64,000 bases of DNA from Methanosarcina sp. GTDB lineage: Archaea > Halobacteriota > Methanosarcinia > Methanosarcinales > Methanosarcinaceae. Position 1 is the first letter of the stretch, and each line of letters starts with the position of its first letter. A model generated the notes under the pieces. It did not search any database. It saw only the letters and a list, made by a program, of their open reading frames with translations, and was not told the origin of the DNA. A program made the translations under genes and the position numbers. Below, piece after piece: positions 38,232-47,787 of this stretch. The stretch is from contig NZ_JAQUVZ010000001.1 in NCBI RefSeq assembly GCF_028693135.1, positions 186,001 to 250,000 on the forward strand, given 5' to 3'.

Positions 38232-39128
38232 TTAAATCAGGCTTTTTAATCCCTGTTCCAGTTCTATCTCTCCTTTCCACCAGCCGGCAATTTTTGAAAC
38301 ATCTGCCCTTGAGTCCCGAACATCTCCTGCCCTTGACCCGGCATGGATGATCTGGCTTGAGGAACCGGTCAATTTAATAATATTCTCAGCAAGCTCCAGG
38401 ACTGTTACGCTTTTTCCCATAGCCACATTGAAGACCTGACCATCCCCGTGCTCGAGGGCTGCTACGTTTGCCCTGACAACATCTCTGACATGCACGAAGT
38501 CCCTGCTCTGAAGTCCGTCACCATAAATAACAAGGTCTTTTCCTGCCTTTGCCCTTTCCAAAAAAAGGGGGATAACAGCTGCATAAGGAGATTTTGGGTC
38601 CTGGCGCGGACCGTAGACATTAAAGTAACGCAGACAGGTGGTCCGAAGCCCGTGCTCTTCATAAAACATCCTTGCAAGGTACTCCCCATCAAGTTTGGAG
38701 ATTGCATAAGGTGAGGCAGGCTCAGGATACATGCCCTCACTTTTAGGAAGTACAGGGTTATTCCCGTAAATTGCAGCTGAGGATGCTGTCACAAATTTCT
38801 CAACTCCAGCCCTGACACATGCCTGCAATACATTAAGTGTTCCAAGAGTGTTTATCCGGAATGCCTCGACTGGTTTTTCACAGCTGAGAGGCACTGATAC
38901 AAGAGCAGCTTCATTGAAGACGCAGTCAATATCCGAGACCGCCTTTTCAACTGCAGAAGGATCACAGATATCCCCCTGAATGAATTCGATATTTCTGTGC
39001 TGAGGGATATTTCGAGAAAACCCGGTAGTAAGATTGTCAAGGACCCTTACACTATGTCCTGCTTCTGCGAAATACTCAGCAATATGGGAGCCTATGAAAC
39101 CTGCCCCTCCTGTAACCAACACATTCAT
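38232..39128 (-). CDS. UDP-glucose 4-epimerase-like NAD-dependent epimerase
   Basis: A 298-residue extended SDR. MNVLVTGGAGFIGSHIAEYF binds NAD; VLDNLTTG, TASSAAIYG and YAISKLDGEY (catalytic Tyr-x3-Lys) and RYFNVYGPRQDP follow. It probably interconverts UDP-glucose/galactose or the N-acetyl forms for surface glycans. ATG at 39128 starts the protein directly at the nucleotide-binding strand; the longer frame to 39215 adds unconserved residues. It stands alone among envelope genes, away from galU, with a tail-to-tail neighbour at 38094. Confidence 0.88.
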   Translation of the reverse strand: MNVLVTGGAGFIGSHIAEYFAEAGHSVRVLDNLTTGFSRNIPQHRNIEFIQGDICDPSAVEKAVSDIDCVFNEAALVSVPLSCEKPVEAFRINTLGTLNVLQACVRAGVEKFVTASSAAIYGNNPVLPKSEGMYPEPASPYAISKLDGEYLARMFYEEHGLRTTCLRYFNVYGPRQDPKSPYAAVIPLFLERAKAGKDLVIYGDGLQSRDFVHVRDVVRANVAALEHGDGQVFNVAMGKSVTVLELAENIIKLTGSSSQIIHAGSRAGDVRDSRADVSKIAGWWKGEIELEQGLKSLI

Positions 39129-39972
39129 GTTTTGAGAAAAGGGGAAGGTACAAAATATAATTTTCCATGCCGGCCTGAAAGTTCCAGAGGGCCTGTTACG
39201 AAATAACCCATGCAAAACACAATTATTATGGAGTTAAATCGGGTAGTATGTGTGGGAAAAGATAGTTGAGTGCAGTATAGAAAAGTGCCTGAGTAATTTC
39301 GCAGAGAACCATTAGTTAAAAAAGATGGAATTTGAGCGGAAGATAATGCAAGATAATGGAAAGACAATTAAAAACAATGGAAGATAATGGAATATAAGGA
39401 AGGACAATAGAAGACAATGAGAGAATATGGAAGACAATTGGAGACAATAAAAGACAATTGAAGACAATGAGAGACTATGGAAAATAGAAGAACTGGTCAT
39501 CATCAGGAGAAAATCTCGCCAGAGGGGAAAAAATTTTCATAGGAAGAAACCTTATGGATACTGGGGAATTCAAAAAAAATTGGGAAATTCAGGTCTTCAG
39601 AAACTGATAAGTAAAGTACAGTTAGCCATGCAGCTTGAGAGAGTTAACCGTACAGCTTGAGGTGGCGGGATAATTTCCAGAAAATATTACTTCAAAGTAG
39701 TGGCTACTTATCGGGTTATTAAGCCGATTTACTCAGTCGATTATTCCTTTTAGATTATCCATTCTGTAGTAGCAATGTCTGAAGAAGGGATGCTGGCAGC
39801 ATAAAGTGGAAAAAATGTATCATATGTGGGAAAAATGAATTACATACATAAAATAAATGTGAAGATGCGCCGGGATGAACATATACGTAATGAATTATAG
39901 TGGAGTAGCGGAAAGCTTACATAAGTATAAATTGTAGAAAGATAGATTACTAAATATTTTCGCAGTGATAAA
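39129..39972. other. Intergenic with purine-rich degenerate repeats
   Basis: No gene recognised. From about 39345 to 39486 the motif GGAAGACAAT / GAAGACAATGAGAG recurs imperfectly about ten times. TATA-like AAGTATAAATTG near 39925 could serve the next gene. Confidence 0.6.
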
Positions 39973-40860
39973 ATGGCTGGAAACCGACAATATCCTCTGG
40001 ATCTGCTACTTGTGGCAGGTCTTGTGCTCCTTACTGATATCTTCGTACTTGTACCCGTACTCAGTGGAAGCTTTCTGCGCACATTCCTTGGACTTCTTCT
40101 GGTCCTCTTCCTACCAGGATATGCCCTGATAGGAGCCCTCTTTCCTGCAAAAAAAGACCTGGAAGGAATTGAGAGAGCCCTGCTTTCCTTAGGGTTAAGC
40201 ATTGCCGTAGTCCCGCTCATGGGATATGGAATGAACTATACTGACTGGGGAATCAGGGAAGTTCCCATACTCACAGGCCTTTCGATTTTTACCCTTCTCA
40301 TGTGTGGAACGGCGTATTACAGAAGACACCAGTTACCTGAAGCTGAAGCCTTTGAAGTCCCGTTCAAAACTTCTCTCCTTACCCTTAAGGCAGAGCTTCT
40401 GGAAGAGAATGGGTCCAGAGCCGGCAGAGCCTTTTCAATGTTACTGGTGATTTCTATTCTAGCTTCTCTCGGCAGCCTTGTCTATGTCATAGGAAATCCC
40501 AGAGAAGGAGAGTCGTTCACCGAATTTTACATCCTGGGACCTGACAGAATGACTGAGAATTACCCAACAAACTACACACTCGGAGAAAGCGGGACAGTTT
40601 TTGTAGATATTACGAACCATGAGTACAGGACTATGGATTATACACTGGAAATCAGGCTTGAAAATCGTTCCCTGCCTCTTCCGGAAAACCAGAAATATAT
40701 CAGCCTTGACCATAACGTATCCTGGGAAGAGCCAGTTACTATTACTCCGCCTTTTGAGGGAAAGAACATGAAACTGGAGTTTCTGCTATTTAATGAAACC
40801 GAAAAAAGTGTGCCTTACAGGAACTTGCACCTCTGGATTAATGTCACAAAGGAAGTCTGA
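39973..40860 (+). CDS. DUF1616 membrane protein, second copy
   Basis: 295 residues, full-length paralogue of 23970-24857: LLLVLFLPGYALIGALFPA, GIERALLSLGLSIAVVPLMG, then an exported domain with EFYILGPDRMTENYPTNYTL and sequons NYT, NRS, NVS and NET. Four N-terminal helices plus one before the extracytoplasmic domain. The stop lies 2 nt before the start of the CPBP gene, so the two are co-transcribed and probably work together. The domain following the helices may recognise envelope proteins; this is inference. Confidence 0.85.
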   Translation: MAGNRQYPLDLLLVAGLVLLTDIFVLVPVLSGSFLRTFLGLLLVLFLPGYALIGALFPAKKDLEGIERALLSLGLSIAVVPLMGYGMNYTDWGIREVPILTGLSIFTLLMCGTAYYRRHQLPEAEAFEVPFKTSLLTLKAELLEENGSRAGRAFSMLLVISILASLGSLVYVIGNPREGESFTEFYILGPDRMTENYPTNYTLGESGTVFVDITNHEYRTMDYTLEIRLENRSLPLPENQKYISLDHNVSWEEPVTITPPFEGKNMKLEFLLFNETEKSVPYRNLHLWINVTKEV

Positions 40861-40862
40861 AT

Positions 40863-41738
40863 ATGGGGTCTCCAGACTATACATCTTCAGAACTGGAAGC
40901 AAGACGGGTCTCTTTGCCGGAGCTTGGGGGAATGTTAAAAATGCAGACCGATGAAAAAATTGGATACTCAAAAAAGCTAATCTCTGCAGGAGTCCCTGTT
41001 ATTGCTATTGCTTTTGCCGAACTGTTAATATTTAGCGGAAGAATAGAAGAAGCAGCAGTAACCTATACGCTGCTTCTCATAATCCTTTCACTTTCAATAA
41101 TAATCTCAAAAAAATTGGAGATACGCAAAATTTACCAGGCACTTATACTCCTGCCCATCCTTCGTCTGGTAAACCTTTCAATGCCGATATTCTTTGAAAC
41201 CAACCTTTACTCTTTCGTATTCATGTACATACCTATGACAATTCCGGCAACTATCATATCCATTCATCAAAAAATCCCGGGCGAGAAGACAGTAGATTTA
41301 CTCAAGAAAATGCGGATTTATCTGCCCTTTTCTATCCTTGCAGGCCTGATCTTTGCAGAGGCAGAGTATTCAGTCATCCGGACAAGCCCTCTTATCCCGG
41401 ATCTGTCTCCTGTTAACCTGCTGTTACTCACGATTATAATGATTTTTGTAGTCGGCCTGGTAGAGGAATTTATCTTCAGAGGGATTATCCAGACAAGACT
41501 GGAAGAATCCTTAGGACCTGCAGGAGGTATCCTGCTTGCAAGCCTGTTGTTCGGGATAATGCATTCAAGTTATGGCACTCCTTACGAGATGGCATATACG
41601 TTTCTTGCGGGAGGCGTACTCGGGTATTTCTTTTACAGAACAAAAAGCCTTTCTTTCGTAGTAATGATTCACGGTTTTATAAACGTATTTTTATTCGGGC
41701 TAATTCCACTCCTGGGTCCGGGATTGGGACTGATATAA
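40863..41738 (+). CDS. CPBP-family intramembrane metalloprotease
   Basis: A 291-residue protein with about eight membrane helices. VGLVEEFIFRGIIQTRLEES contains the EExxxR motif (about 201-206), SLLFGIMHSSYG the FxxxH motif (about 237), and MIHGFINVFLFGL the last conserved His/Asn. These are the active-site residues of the CPBP (Abi/CaaX) family, which includes Rce1-like prenyl-protein proteases. It is paralogous to the C-terminal 60% of 25505-26851 but has no signal/linker extension. The gene is operonic with DUF1616. Substrates are unknown; neighbouring exported proteins are candidates. Confidence 0.88.
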   Translation: MGSPDYTSSELEARRVSLPELGGMLKMQTDEKIGYSKKLISAGVPVIAIAFAELLIFSGRIEEAAVTYTLLLIILSLSIIISKKLEIRKIYQALILLPILRLVNLSMPIFFETNLYSFVFMYIPMTIPATIISIHQKIPGEKTVDLLKKMRIYLPFSILAGLIFAEAEYSVIRTSPLIPDLSPVNLLLLTIIMIFVVGLVEEFIFRGIIQTRLEESLGPAGGILLASLLFGIMHSSYGTPYEMAYTFLAGGVLGYFFYRTKSLSFVVMIHGFINVFLFGLIPLLGPGLGLI

Positions 41739-41864
41739 AAAGCTGTTAAAAAAAATAACTGTTAAAAAAATATAACCAAAACTGCATACAACATCAAGTA
41801 TAACTTGGCTGAGTTAGTTGAGATAAAAACAAGGAAGAAAAGATTAAAGTCAGGAAGAAAATAT

Positions 41865-42167
41865 ATGAAGTCCCTGATGCCCAAACCGAGCAAATCAGGA
41901 CTGAAGCCTCGGTTTTGTTTACTTATTATACTAATCCTATTTTTTGGAGCTACCGCCTCTCCTGCCACTGCAAAGGTAACAGACTGGAAAGTAATGCCTG
42001 TTTTATTTCTGTGTCCCGTAGAATATATAAGTGTGGCTCTCTTTAAAGGGAGTCGAAATAAAGGGAGTCGAAATAAAGGGAGTCGAAAGTTCATTATTAA
42101 CGGGATTTCAGGGCATTTCGGAGAAAAAATTTATGGGAAGGCACTCAAACCGCTTCTGGGAAATTGA
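41865..42167 (+). pseudogene. Truncated exported-protein remnant (signal peptide only)
   Basis: From ATG 41865 (after AGGAAGA) the frame reads MKSLMPKPSKSGLKPRF, a hydrophobic helix (LLIILILFFGATASPATA) and KVTDWKVMP. This matches the signal peptide and first mature residues (SVSDWEYSP / AVSTWDLSP) of the three exported family members. Homology then stops and the frame runs through a 15-bp repeat and out of frame across the DUF1624 gene start. I read it as a fourth family copy that lost everything after the signal peptide. Confidence 0.55.
42045..42089. repeat. 15-bp tandem repeat, three copies
   Basis: AAAGGGAGTCGAAAT is repeated three times (the last incomplete) between the truncated exported-protein frame and the start of the DUF1624 gene. 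Confidence 0.9.
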
Positions 42168-42897
42168 TTGCCTGCGAGGTTTTGCAGTTATTTTAATGCT
42201 TGGATATCATTTTCTCTATGACCTGGATTTTTTTGGGCTTGCTGATATTGAGTTAAGGTCCGGCACGTTTCTCTATATTGGAAGAGGGGCAGCTTTCCTT
42301 TTTATTCTGATATCCGGAGCCGCTCTTTCCATAAGCCGTTCAAGAGCTCTTGCCAATGGGACATCAGGAAAGCCTGCGGAAAATTTTTCAAAATACTTTA
42401 AAAGAGGGCTGAGACTTTTTTCAATGGGAATGATTATTACAGCGATAACCTGGATTTTTTTCCCCGGGCAGTATATTCTCTTTGGAATCCTTCACTTTTT
42501 CGGGGTCTCAGCATTGCTTGCCTACCCGTTCCTGAAGTACGGAAAAGAAAACCTGTTCTTCTGCCTGTTTTTTGGCGTTGTGGGGTTATACCTCAAAGAC
42601 AGGACTTTCGAGTTTTCTGCTCTTCTCTGGTTGGGATTCAGGCCCGAAGGTTTCATAACCCTGGATTATTTTCCTCTGTTCCCCTGGTTTGGGGTACTTC
42701 TTACAGGAATTTTCCTTGGAAACTCTCTTTATAAAGGTGGGAATAGACAGTTTAAAGTCCCTGAAGCCGATAACTTCTTGCTTCAGAAACTCGTTTCATG
42801 GGTCGGGAAACGTTCCCTGTTCATATATTTTATCCACCAGCCTCTCTTCCTCGGGCTTTTGCTCCTGAGTGGGCTCCTTGACCCTGGGATGCTCTGA
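42133..42897 (+). CDS. DUF1624 / heparan-alpha-glucosaminide N-acetyltransferase-like membrane protein
   Basis: A 254-residue protein with about seven or eight membrane helices. WEIDCLRGFAVILMLGYHFL is the typical start of DUF1624 (HGSNAT-like) acyltransferases, with the conserved Asp-x-Leu-Arg-Gly and His residues; FILISGAALSIS, LFGILHFFGVSALLAYPFL and FIYFIHQPL follow. It may transfer acetyl groups to surface sugars across the membrane. ATG at 42133 is 7 nt after CGGAGAA and begins the conserved region; the longer frame is made of the 15-bp repeat. Confidence 0.85.
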   Translation: MGRHSNRFWEIDCLRGFAVILMLGYHFLYDLDFFGLADIELRSGTFLYIGRGAAFLFILISGAALSISRSRALANGTSGKPAENFSKYFKRGLRLFSMGMIITAITWIFFPGQYILFGILHFFGVSALLAYPFLKYGKENLFFCLFFGVVGLYLKDRTFEFSALLWLGFRPEGFITLDYFPLFPWFGVLLTGIFLGNSLYKGGNRQFKVPEADNFLLQKLVSWVGKRSLFIYFIHQPLFLGLLLLSGLLDPGML

Positions 42898-43282
42898 ATA
42901 GATTGATCTAAATATAGTGACCTCAACAGATTGATCTAAATATAGTGACCTGAATATATTGACTTAAAGATATTTATCTAAAATATATTGATCTCAAAGA
43001 GGCCCTCAAAATAGTGATATAAATATATTCAAAGTGCATGATTATTCCGTAAAAAACTGTTTTTTCGTATGTTTTTTGGCACAAAGAGAATTAACAGAAA
43101 GAGCTAAACCTGTGGTTTTAAAACCTGTGGTTTTATATAGTATATAGAATACCTGATTTTGCATTATTATCCGATATTAATAATACCATATGTAACTACT
43201 AACCGGCAATATTATTCATATAAACGGCAAGATTTTCATATCTGATTTACCCACCCTTATTGCAATACTGAGAAACCTTAAT
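42898..43282. other. Intergenic with 23-bp direct repeat
   Basis: GATTGATCTAAATATAGTGA plus CCT occurs at 42901-42923 and 42929-42951, with further degenerate ATATATTGA units to about 43030. No gene seen. The orphan HEARO-like RNA follows. Confidence 0.7.
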
Positions 43283-43455
43283 GTCAACTTATCACGCTAA
43301 CGCGATGAGCTTGTTATAGGCTCTCGTTGACCACCTTACCTTCTTTATAAACTGTGATACTGGTTTGCACTGCCCCTTGAAAAATCATCAGCGCGATTTA
43401 CCCGTGTATACGGTTGAACCCTTAAGGATCAACCGGTAAAGAGTTAAAAAGTGCG
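43283..43455 (+). ncRNA. Orphan HEARO-like RNA without iscB
   Basis: The segment shares ordered blocks with the IscB RNA at 32599: GTCAACT at its 5' end, GAGCTTGT, CGTTGACCACCTTACC (against GGTTGACCAGATCACC), CCCTTGAA, and CTTAAGGATCAACCGGTAAA (against CTAAGGATGCCGGTTAAA). It is shorter and its variable hairpins differ, including a GGTTGA/TCAACC stem. The gene just downstream is a small membrane protein, not IscB. It may be a decayed element end, or a HEARO-like RNA kept for another role, perhaps as a 5' leader of that gene. The similarity is read by eye and not aligned. Confidence 0.55.
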
Positions 43456-43481
43456 AAACCAAAAAGAAAATGGAGAAAAGA

Positions 43482-43829
43482 ATGTATCTGGAAATTGCAA
43501 TGTTTGCCTATTTTGTAACCCTCTTCCTAACGATTCGAGATATTCGGATTTTTAAAAGGACGGGTTATTTATCCTACAGGAAAGGTGCCCTCAGGGGGCT
43601 TGCAGCTTCTTCCCTGATCCTCATAGGGGCAATCAGCATTGATGCAAAGCCAGATCTTGGTCTGCTTATTGTTTTATTTGGGCTTATTGTCAACCGTAAA
43701 GGGGCAAGAGAGCCAGTTTTTACTAATGCAGGAACAATTGACCGTTTTCTTGGGAAAACAGATTATGTAAAGAGCAAAACAGTGAAAAAAATAGATGAAA
43801 AGGCAGGAATAAGAAAGGGAGTTAATTAA
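43482..43829 (+). CDS. Small hypothetical membrane protein
   Basis: 115 residues. Helix 1 (IAMFAYFVTLFLTI), a basic loop (RDIRIFKRTGYLSYRKG), helix 2 (LAASSLILIGAISI), helix 3 (LGLLIVLFGLIV) and a basic C-terminal tail. ATG at 43482 is 6 nt after GGAG; the ATG at 43470 overlaps that site. No family recognised. A direct duplication of about 27 bp (AAGGCAGGAATAAGAAAGGG...) spans its stop codon and repeats just downstream. It lies directly after the HEARO-like RNA. Confidence 0.65.
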   Translation: MYLEIAMFAYFVTLFLTIRDIRIFKRTGYLSYRKGALRGLAASSLILIGAISIDAKPDLGLLIVLFGLIVNRKGAREPVFTNAGTIDRFLGKTDYVKSKTVKKIDEKAGIRKGVN

Positions 43830-44366
<537 letters not shown>

Positions 44367-44423
44367 ATAAGTTTACTGAATAGATAAAGAACTTATTTCC
44401 AGGAAACAGGCAGGGGTATCAAT

Positions 44424-45299
44424 ATGTTTGAAGGAGCAATGCCTGCCCTGATCACTCCTTTTACTAAAGATGACAGGATTGACAGGGAAGGGCTACGAAG
44501 GAATATAGCGTTTGTGGAAGAGGGAGGAGTTTCGGGAATCGTGCCCTGTGGCACGACCGGAGAATCGGCAACTCTTTCCGCTTTGGAGCATGAAGAAGTA
44601 ATCGACATTGCAGTGGAGTGCTCAAAGGTTCCTGTGATTGCAGGAACAGGTTCAAACAACACGGGAGAAGCTCTCCAATTTACAAAACACGCTGCAGATG
44701 CGGGTGTTGATGGCGTACTTCTAATCTCTCCCTATTACAACAAGCCTAATCCTGCCGGCCTGCTAGCTCACTTCAAGAAAATTGCAGAGGCAGTAGATAT
44801 CCCTATGATCCTCTACAATGTCCCCTCCCGGACAGGGCAGGACATGCCTGTGGATGTTATCACCAAACTTGCAAAAGTAGAAAACATCGCGGGAATCAAA
44901 GAAGCCAGCGGGAACGTCGGCAAAGTCTCCCAGATCCTTGAGCAGACTATTGATGACGATTTCGTGGTTATCTCAGGCGAGGATGGGCTGACTCTTCCAA
45001 TTATTTCCATGGGGGGCAGCGGAGTTATTTCAGTTGTTGCAAATATTGTGCCTGACAAAATGTCGGGACTGGTAAATGCAGCCCTCAGGGGAGATTACGA
45101 GACTGCAAGAAAAATCCATTTCGAGATAGCCCCTCTGATCCGTGCCCTTTTCCTTGAAACAAACCCGATTCCGGCTAAGAAAGCTGCAGAGCTTGTCGGG
45201 CTCGCAAGCGGGCACCTGAGGCTTCCACTCGCTCCCATGAGCGATGCAAATCAGTTAAAGCTTTTAACGGAGCTCAAGAAACTGGGGGTAATGAAATGA
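44424..45299 (+). CDS. dapA: 4-hydroxy-tetrahydrodipicolinate synthase
   Basis: A 291-residue TIM-barrel enzyme: MFEGAMPALITPFTKDDRID, VPCGTTGESATLSALEH (pyruvate-binding loop), YNVPSRTGQDMP (catalytic Tyr) and GIKEASGNVGKV with the Schiff-base Lys. It condenses pyruvate with aspartate semialdehyde, the first step of lysine/diaminopimelate synthesis. Its stop overlaps the dapB start (ATGA), so the two are coupled. Confidence 0.97.
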   Translation: MFEGAMPALITPFTKDDRIDREGLRRNIAFVEEGGVSGIVPCGTTGESATLSALEHEEVIDIAVECSKVPVIAGTGSNNTGEALQFTKHAADAGVDGVLLISPYYNKPNPAGLLAHFKKIAEAVDIPMILYNVPSRTGQDMPVDVITKLAKVENIAGIKEASGNVGKVSQILEQTIDDDFVVISGEDGLTLPIISMGGSGVISVVANIVPDKMSGLVNAALRGDYETARKIHFEIAPLIRALFLETNPIPAKKAAELVGLASGHLRLPLAPMSDANQLKLLTELKKLGVMK

Positions 45300-46087
45300 T
45301 TAACGCAGCAGTACTCGGAGCCTGCGGCAGGATGGGCTCCTTAATTATAGAAAACATTACCAGCTCCACCAACATGCAACTCGTTGCCGCTTTTGATGTG
45401 GGAAACATCGGAAGGGATGCAGGAGAATTTGCCCATGTGGGCAACCTGGGAATCCAGATTTCAGATGTTAAAGATCTCGAAACAGTCCTGAAAAAGACTC
45501 AGACTGAGGTCCTTATTGACTTTACTATAGCCGGTGCAACCATTGTAAATGCCCCTGTTGCTGCAGGATGCGGAGTAAACCTGATAATAGGAACTACAGG
45601 CCTGACTCCGGAACAGCGGGCAGTAATTGATGAAGCTATCCGGAAAAACAAGGTGCGTGCAGTCATATCCCCTAACTATTCCGTAGGCGTGAACGTCTTT
45701 TTCAAGATAGTTAGGGAAGCTGCAAAGTATCTTGCAGACTATGATATAGAGATTATCGAAGCTCACCACAACCAGAAAAAAGATGCCCCAAGTGGGACCG
45801 CCCTTCGCGCAGCTGATGTGATCAGTGAGGTGCTGGGTGGCAAAGAGTACGTATACGGAAGGGAAGGCATCGCGCCCCGCGGGAAAGAAATAGGAATCCA
45901 TGCAGTGCGTGGGGGGGACATTACCGGAGACCACTCCGTACTTTTCGTAGGAAACTCCGAAAGGATTGAGATCCGGCATATGGCTCATTCCCGCCAGATC
46001 TTTGCCAAAGGTGCAGTCCGCGCAGCCGAATGGGTCTGCGGAGAGGAACCCGGAATATATAATATGGACGATGTCCTCGGGTTGTAA
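45296..46087 (+). CDS. dapB: 4-hydroxy-tetrahydrodipicolinate reductase
   Basis: A 263-residue two-domain reductase: INAAVLGACGRMGSLIIENI binds NAD(P)H, DFTIAGATIVNAPVAAGCG and IGTTGLTPEQ follow, and EAHHNQKKDAPSGTA is the substrate-binding and catalytic His/Lys motif. It reduces the DapA product in lysine biosynthesis. It overlaps dapA by 4 nt. Length and motifs are standard. Confidence 0.97.
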   Translation: MINAAVLGACGRMGSLIIENITSSTNMQLVAAFDVGNIGRDAGEFAHVGNLGIQISDVKDLETVLKKTQTEVLIDFTIAGATIVNAPVAAGCGVNLIIGTTGLTPEQRAVIDEAIRKNKVRAVISPNYSVGVNVFFKIVREAAKYLADYDIEIIEAHHNQKKDAPSGTALRAADVISEVLGGKEYVYGREGIAPRGKEIGIHAVRGGDITGDHSVLFVGNSERIEIRHMAHSRQIFAKGAVRAAEWVCGEEPGIYNMDDVLGL

Positions 46088-46524
46088 AGCTTTATTTAAG
46101 GGAATTAATTTTAAAGGCTGGTTTCTGAAATCATTCAGTTCCGCCTCTATTTTACATTTTAATCGGAATCCTCAACCAGCTTTTTCTTAAATCTTTTCGG
46201 ACTATCTTGATTTCATCCATTTTACTTAGAAATAATTTCCAAGTGTTCCATAGCGAAAAGTATAAATTATAGAATATCGGAAATAGGAGGGTGTTTGCTT
46301 GCATGTGCCCGCCCCCTGAAGCCTCAAAACATCACATCATCCCATGATGCGGATACGGATACATACCTGCAAGCACATTTCCAGATAAAAACCATCCATC
46401 CCAGGAAATGCAGGCTCCTGAAAAAGAAAAGTAGAAACTGAAAAGCAGATTCTCATAAACCAAACGGAGCCCTGCAAACCCCGGAAAAACTCATTTTTTG
46501 CTGAAAACAAACCTGAAAGTGGTT
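46088..46524. other. Intergenic with an 8-bp inverted repeat
   Basis: TGCTTGCA (46296-46303) can pair with TGCAAGCA (46368-46375) across a GC-rich loop. This may be a structured transcript end between convergent dapB and the gene at 46525. No gene seen. Confidence 0.45.
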
Positions 46525-46953
46525 TTAAACAGCTGTCTCTACTATGGAAAGGGGCTGACCCTCCGAGTAATCAGCGTAGAGTTCTACTTCAACAGTGCCC
46601 CAAGAATCAACTTTCGTACTATACTTTTCCGTAAACCTGCCGTCCAATGTGAATTTGAATGTGTAATCCACCATTTCAACCCCCATCTCCCGGGACCTGA
46701 AGGGTTTGGGATAGCTGATTTTTTCACCTGGGGCCAGTTCGTATGTTTCATTAAGCACGGAATTATTCTCCGAATCAAAGACCTCCACCCTGAGTTCATG
46801 CGCCCCTTCATCCATATTTCGGATGCAAAAAAGCGGAGTTGGAGGCCCGACTATGTAATAGGGGTTGGTTATGAACCGCACTATAAAAAATACTGACAGC
46901 AACAAAACCAGAATCGACGCACCTATAAAGGCTTTCCTTTTGAGATTTTCCAT
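46525..46953 (-). CDS. Membrane-anchored hypothetical protein
   Basis: 142 residues from ATG 46953, which follows GGAGGAAC; the frame also extends to an ATG at 46989 without a ribosome-binding site. One N-terminal membrane helix (AFIGASILVLLLSVFFIVRF) and an outside beta-rich domain with DEGAHELRVEVFDSENNSVL and LAPGEKISYPKPF. The fold looks like an immunoglobulin-type domain. No family name can be given. It is convergent with dapB. Confidence 0.65.
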   Translation of the reverse strand: MENLKRKAFIGASILVLLLSVFFIVRFITNPYYIVGPPTPLFCIRNMDEGAHELRVEVFDSENNSVLNETYELAPGEKISYPKPFRSREMGVEMVDYTFKFTLDGRFTEKYSTKVDSWGTVEVELYADYSEGQPLSIVETAV

Positions 46954-47297
46954 CGGCTTTTGTTCCTCCAGATTAACTTTGATTCCCATGATCAATTATT
47001 TTCAATAATTCATCAAGGACGACAGTTTCACCCTGGATGTTTTTGTGGAAGTAAAACCCAGGCCTTCTCAGAAAACGTTGTCTATACATTTAAAATATAA
47101 TTTTTATATTCGTTTATAAATCGCCATACTCGAAAACAAATTTTAACCTTGTTCCATAAATATTTTATGGCCAGATCATCAAATTATTCTTGAAAAAACT
47201 TCAGGATCCCGCCATCTAGTAAAAATTTTTAGGACAATGACTCCAAAAAGTTACAAAGATAGAAAGGTATAAATAGTCAACATGGAGATGTTTACTT
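46954..47297. other. Intergenic, divergent promoter region
   Basis: About 340 bp between divergent genes; AT-rich with TTTATAAATCG near 47115 as a possible TATA element. A GGAGATG stands ahead of the 47298 start. No gene seen. Confidence 0.45.
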
Positions 47298-47753
47298 ATG
47301 TTCCTTCCGGCAGGTGAAAAACAGTTTGAATTCTGGGTCCTTCGCCGAAACGGGCTCCCGAACATCAATATTGCAAAGCATTTCGGGGTCTCCAGGCAGG
47401 CGATCTCAAGAGCCCTCCTCAGTATGGATAAACGCATTGAAGAAACTCTACTTGAGATGGCCAGGGCAAACAGGATAGAAGTAGAAAAGCTGGACTCAAA
47501 GAAAGGAATCCTCTTCGGAAGATCGATTCCTTTCAAGACCAGCGCAATAATCTTTGTCTCGATAAAACACGGAATGCAGGTCTGGTACGAACATGAGGGA
47601 GAATGCGGGTCCTGCGAAAGGTACAGGGAATGTATCGAACTCCTCTGGGACTTTGCAGAAGAAATGCAGCTCAAACTCCAGAGTTCGGATGATCCCACAA
47701 AAATAGCTGACGAATTGTTTGGAAAATTGAAAGAATTGGTGGAGCAGGCCTGA
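47298..47753 (+). CDS. HTH transcription regulator with Cys-rich motif
   Basis: 151 residues. The first 60 form a sigma-region-4/Tfx-like helix-turn-helix: FEFWVLRRNGLPNINIAKHF, GVSRQAISRALLSMDKRI. A middle beta part (FKTSAIIFVSIKHGMQVWYE) is followed by ECGSCERYRECIELLWD, whose three Cys could bind metal. It is probably a DNA-binding regulator, perhaps metal- or redox-sensing, and it sits 34 bp ahead of the DUF1673 array, which it may control. ATG follows GGAGATG. The exact family is uncertain. Confidence 0.7.
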   Translation: MFLPAGEKQFEFWVLRRNGLPNINIAKHFGVSRQAISRALLSMDKRIEETLLEMARANRIEVEKLDSKKGILFGRSIPFKTSAIIFVSIKHGMQVWYEHEGECGSCERYRECIELLWDFAEEMQLKLQSSDDPTKIADELFGKLKELVEQA

Positions 47754-47787
47754 ATTCAACCAGATAAAATTGAATGAAGGGGAAACA

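Noticed and set aside
46498-46896. 132-codon plus-strand frame opposite 46525-46953
   Set aside because: The minus-strand protein has a ribosome-binding site, an N-terminal helix and a plausible fold; the plus frame is its shadow.
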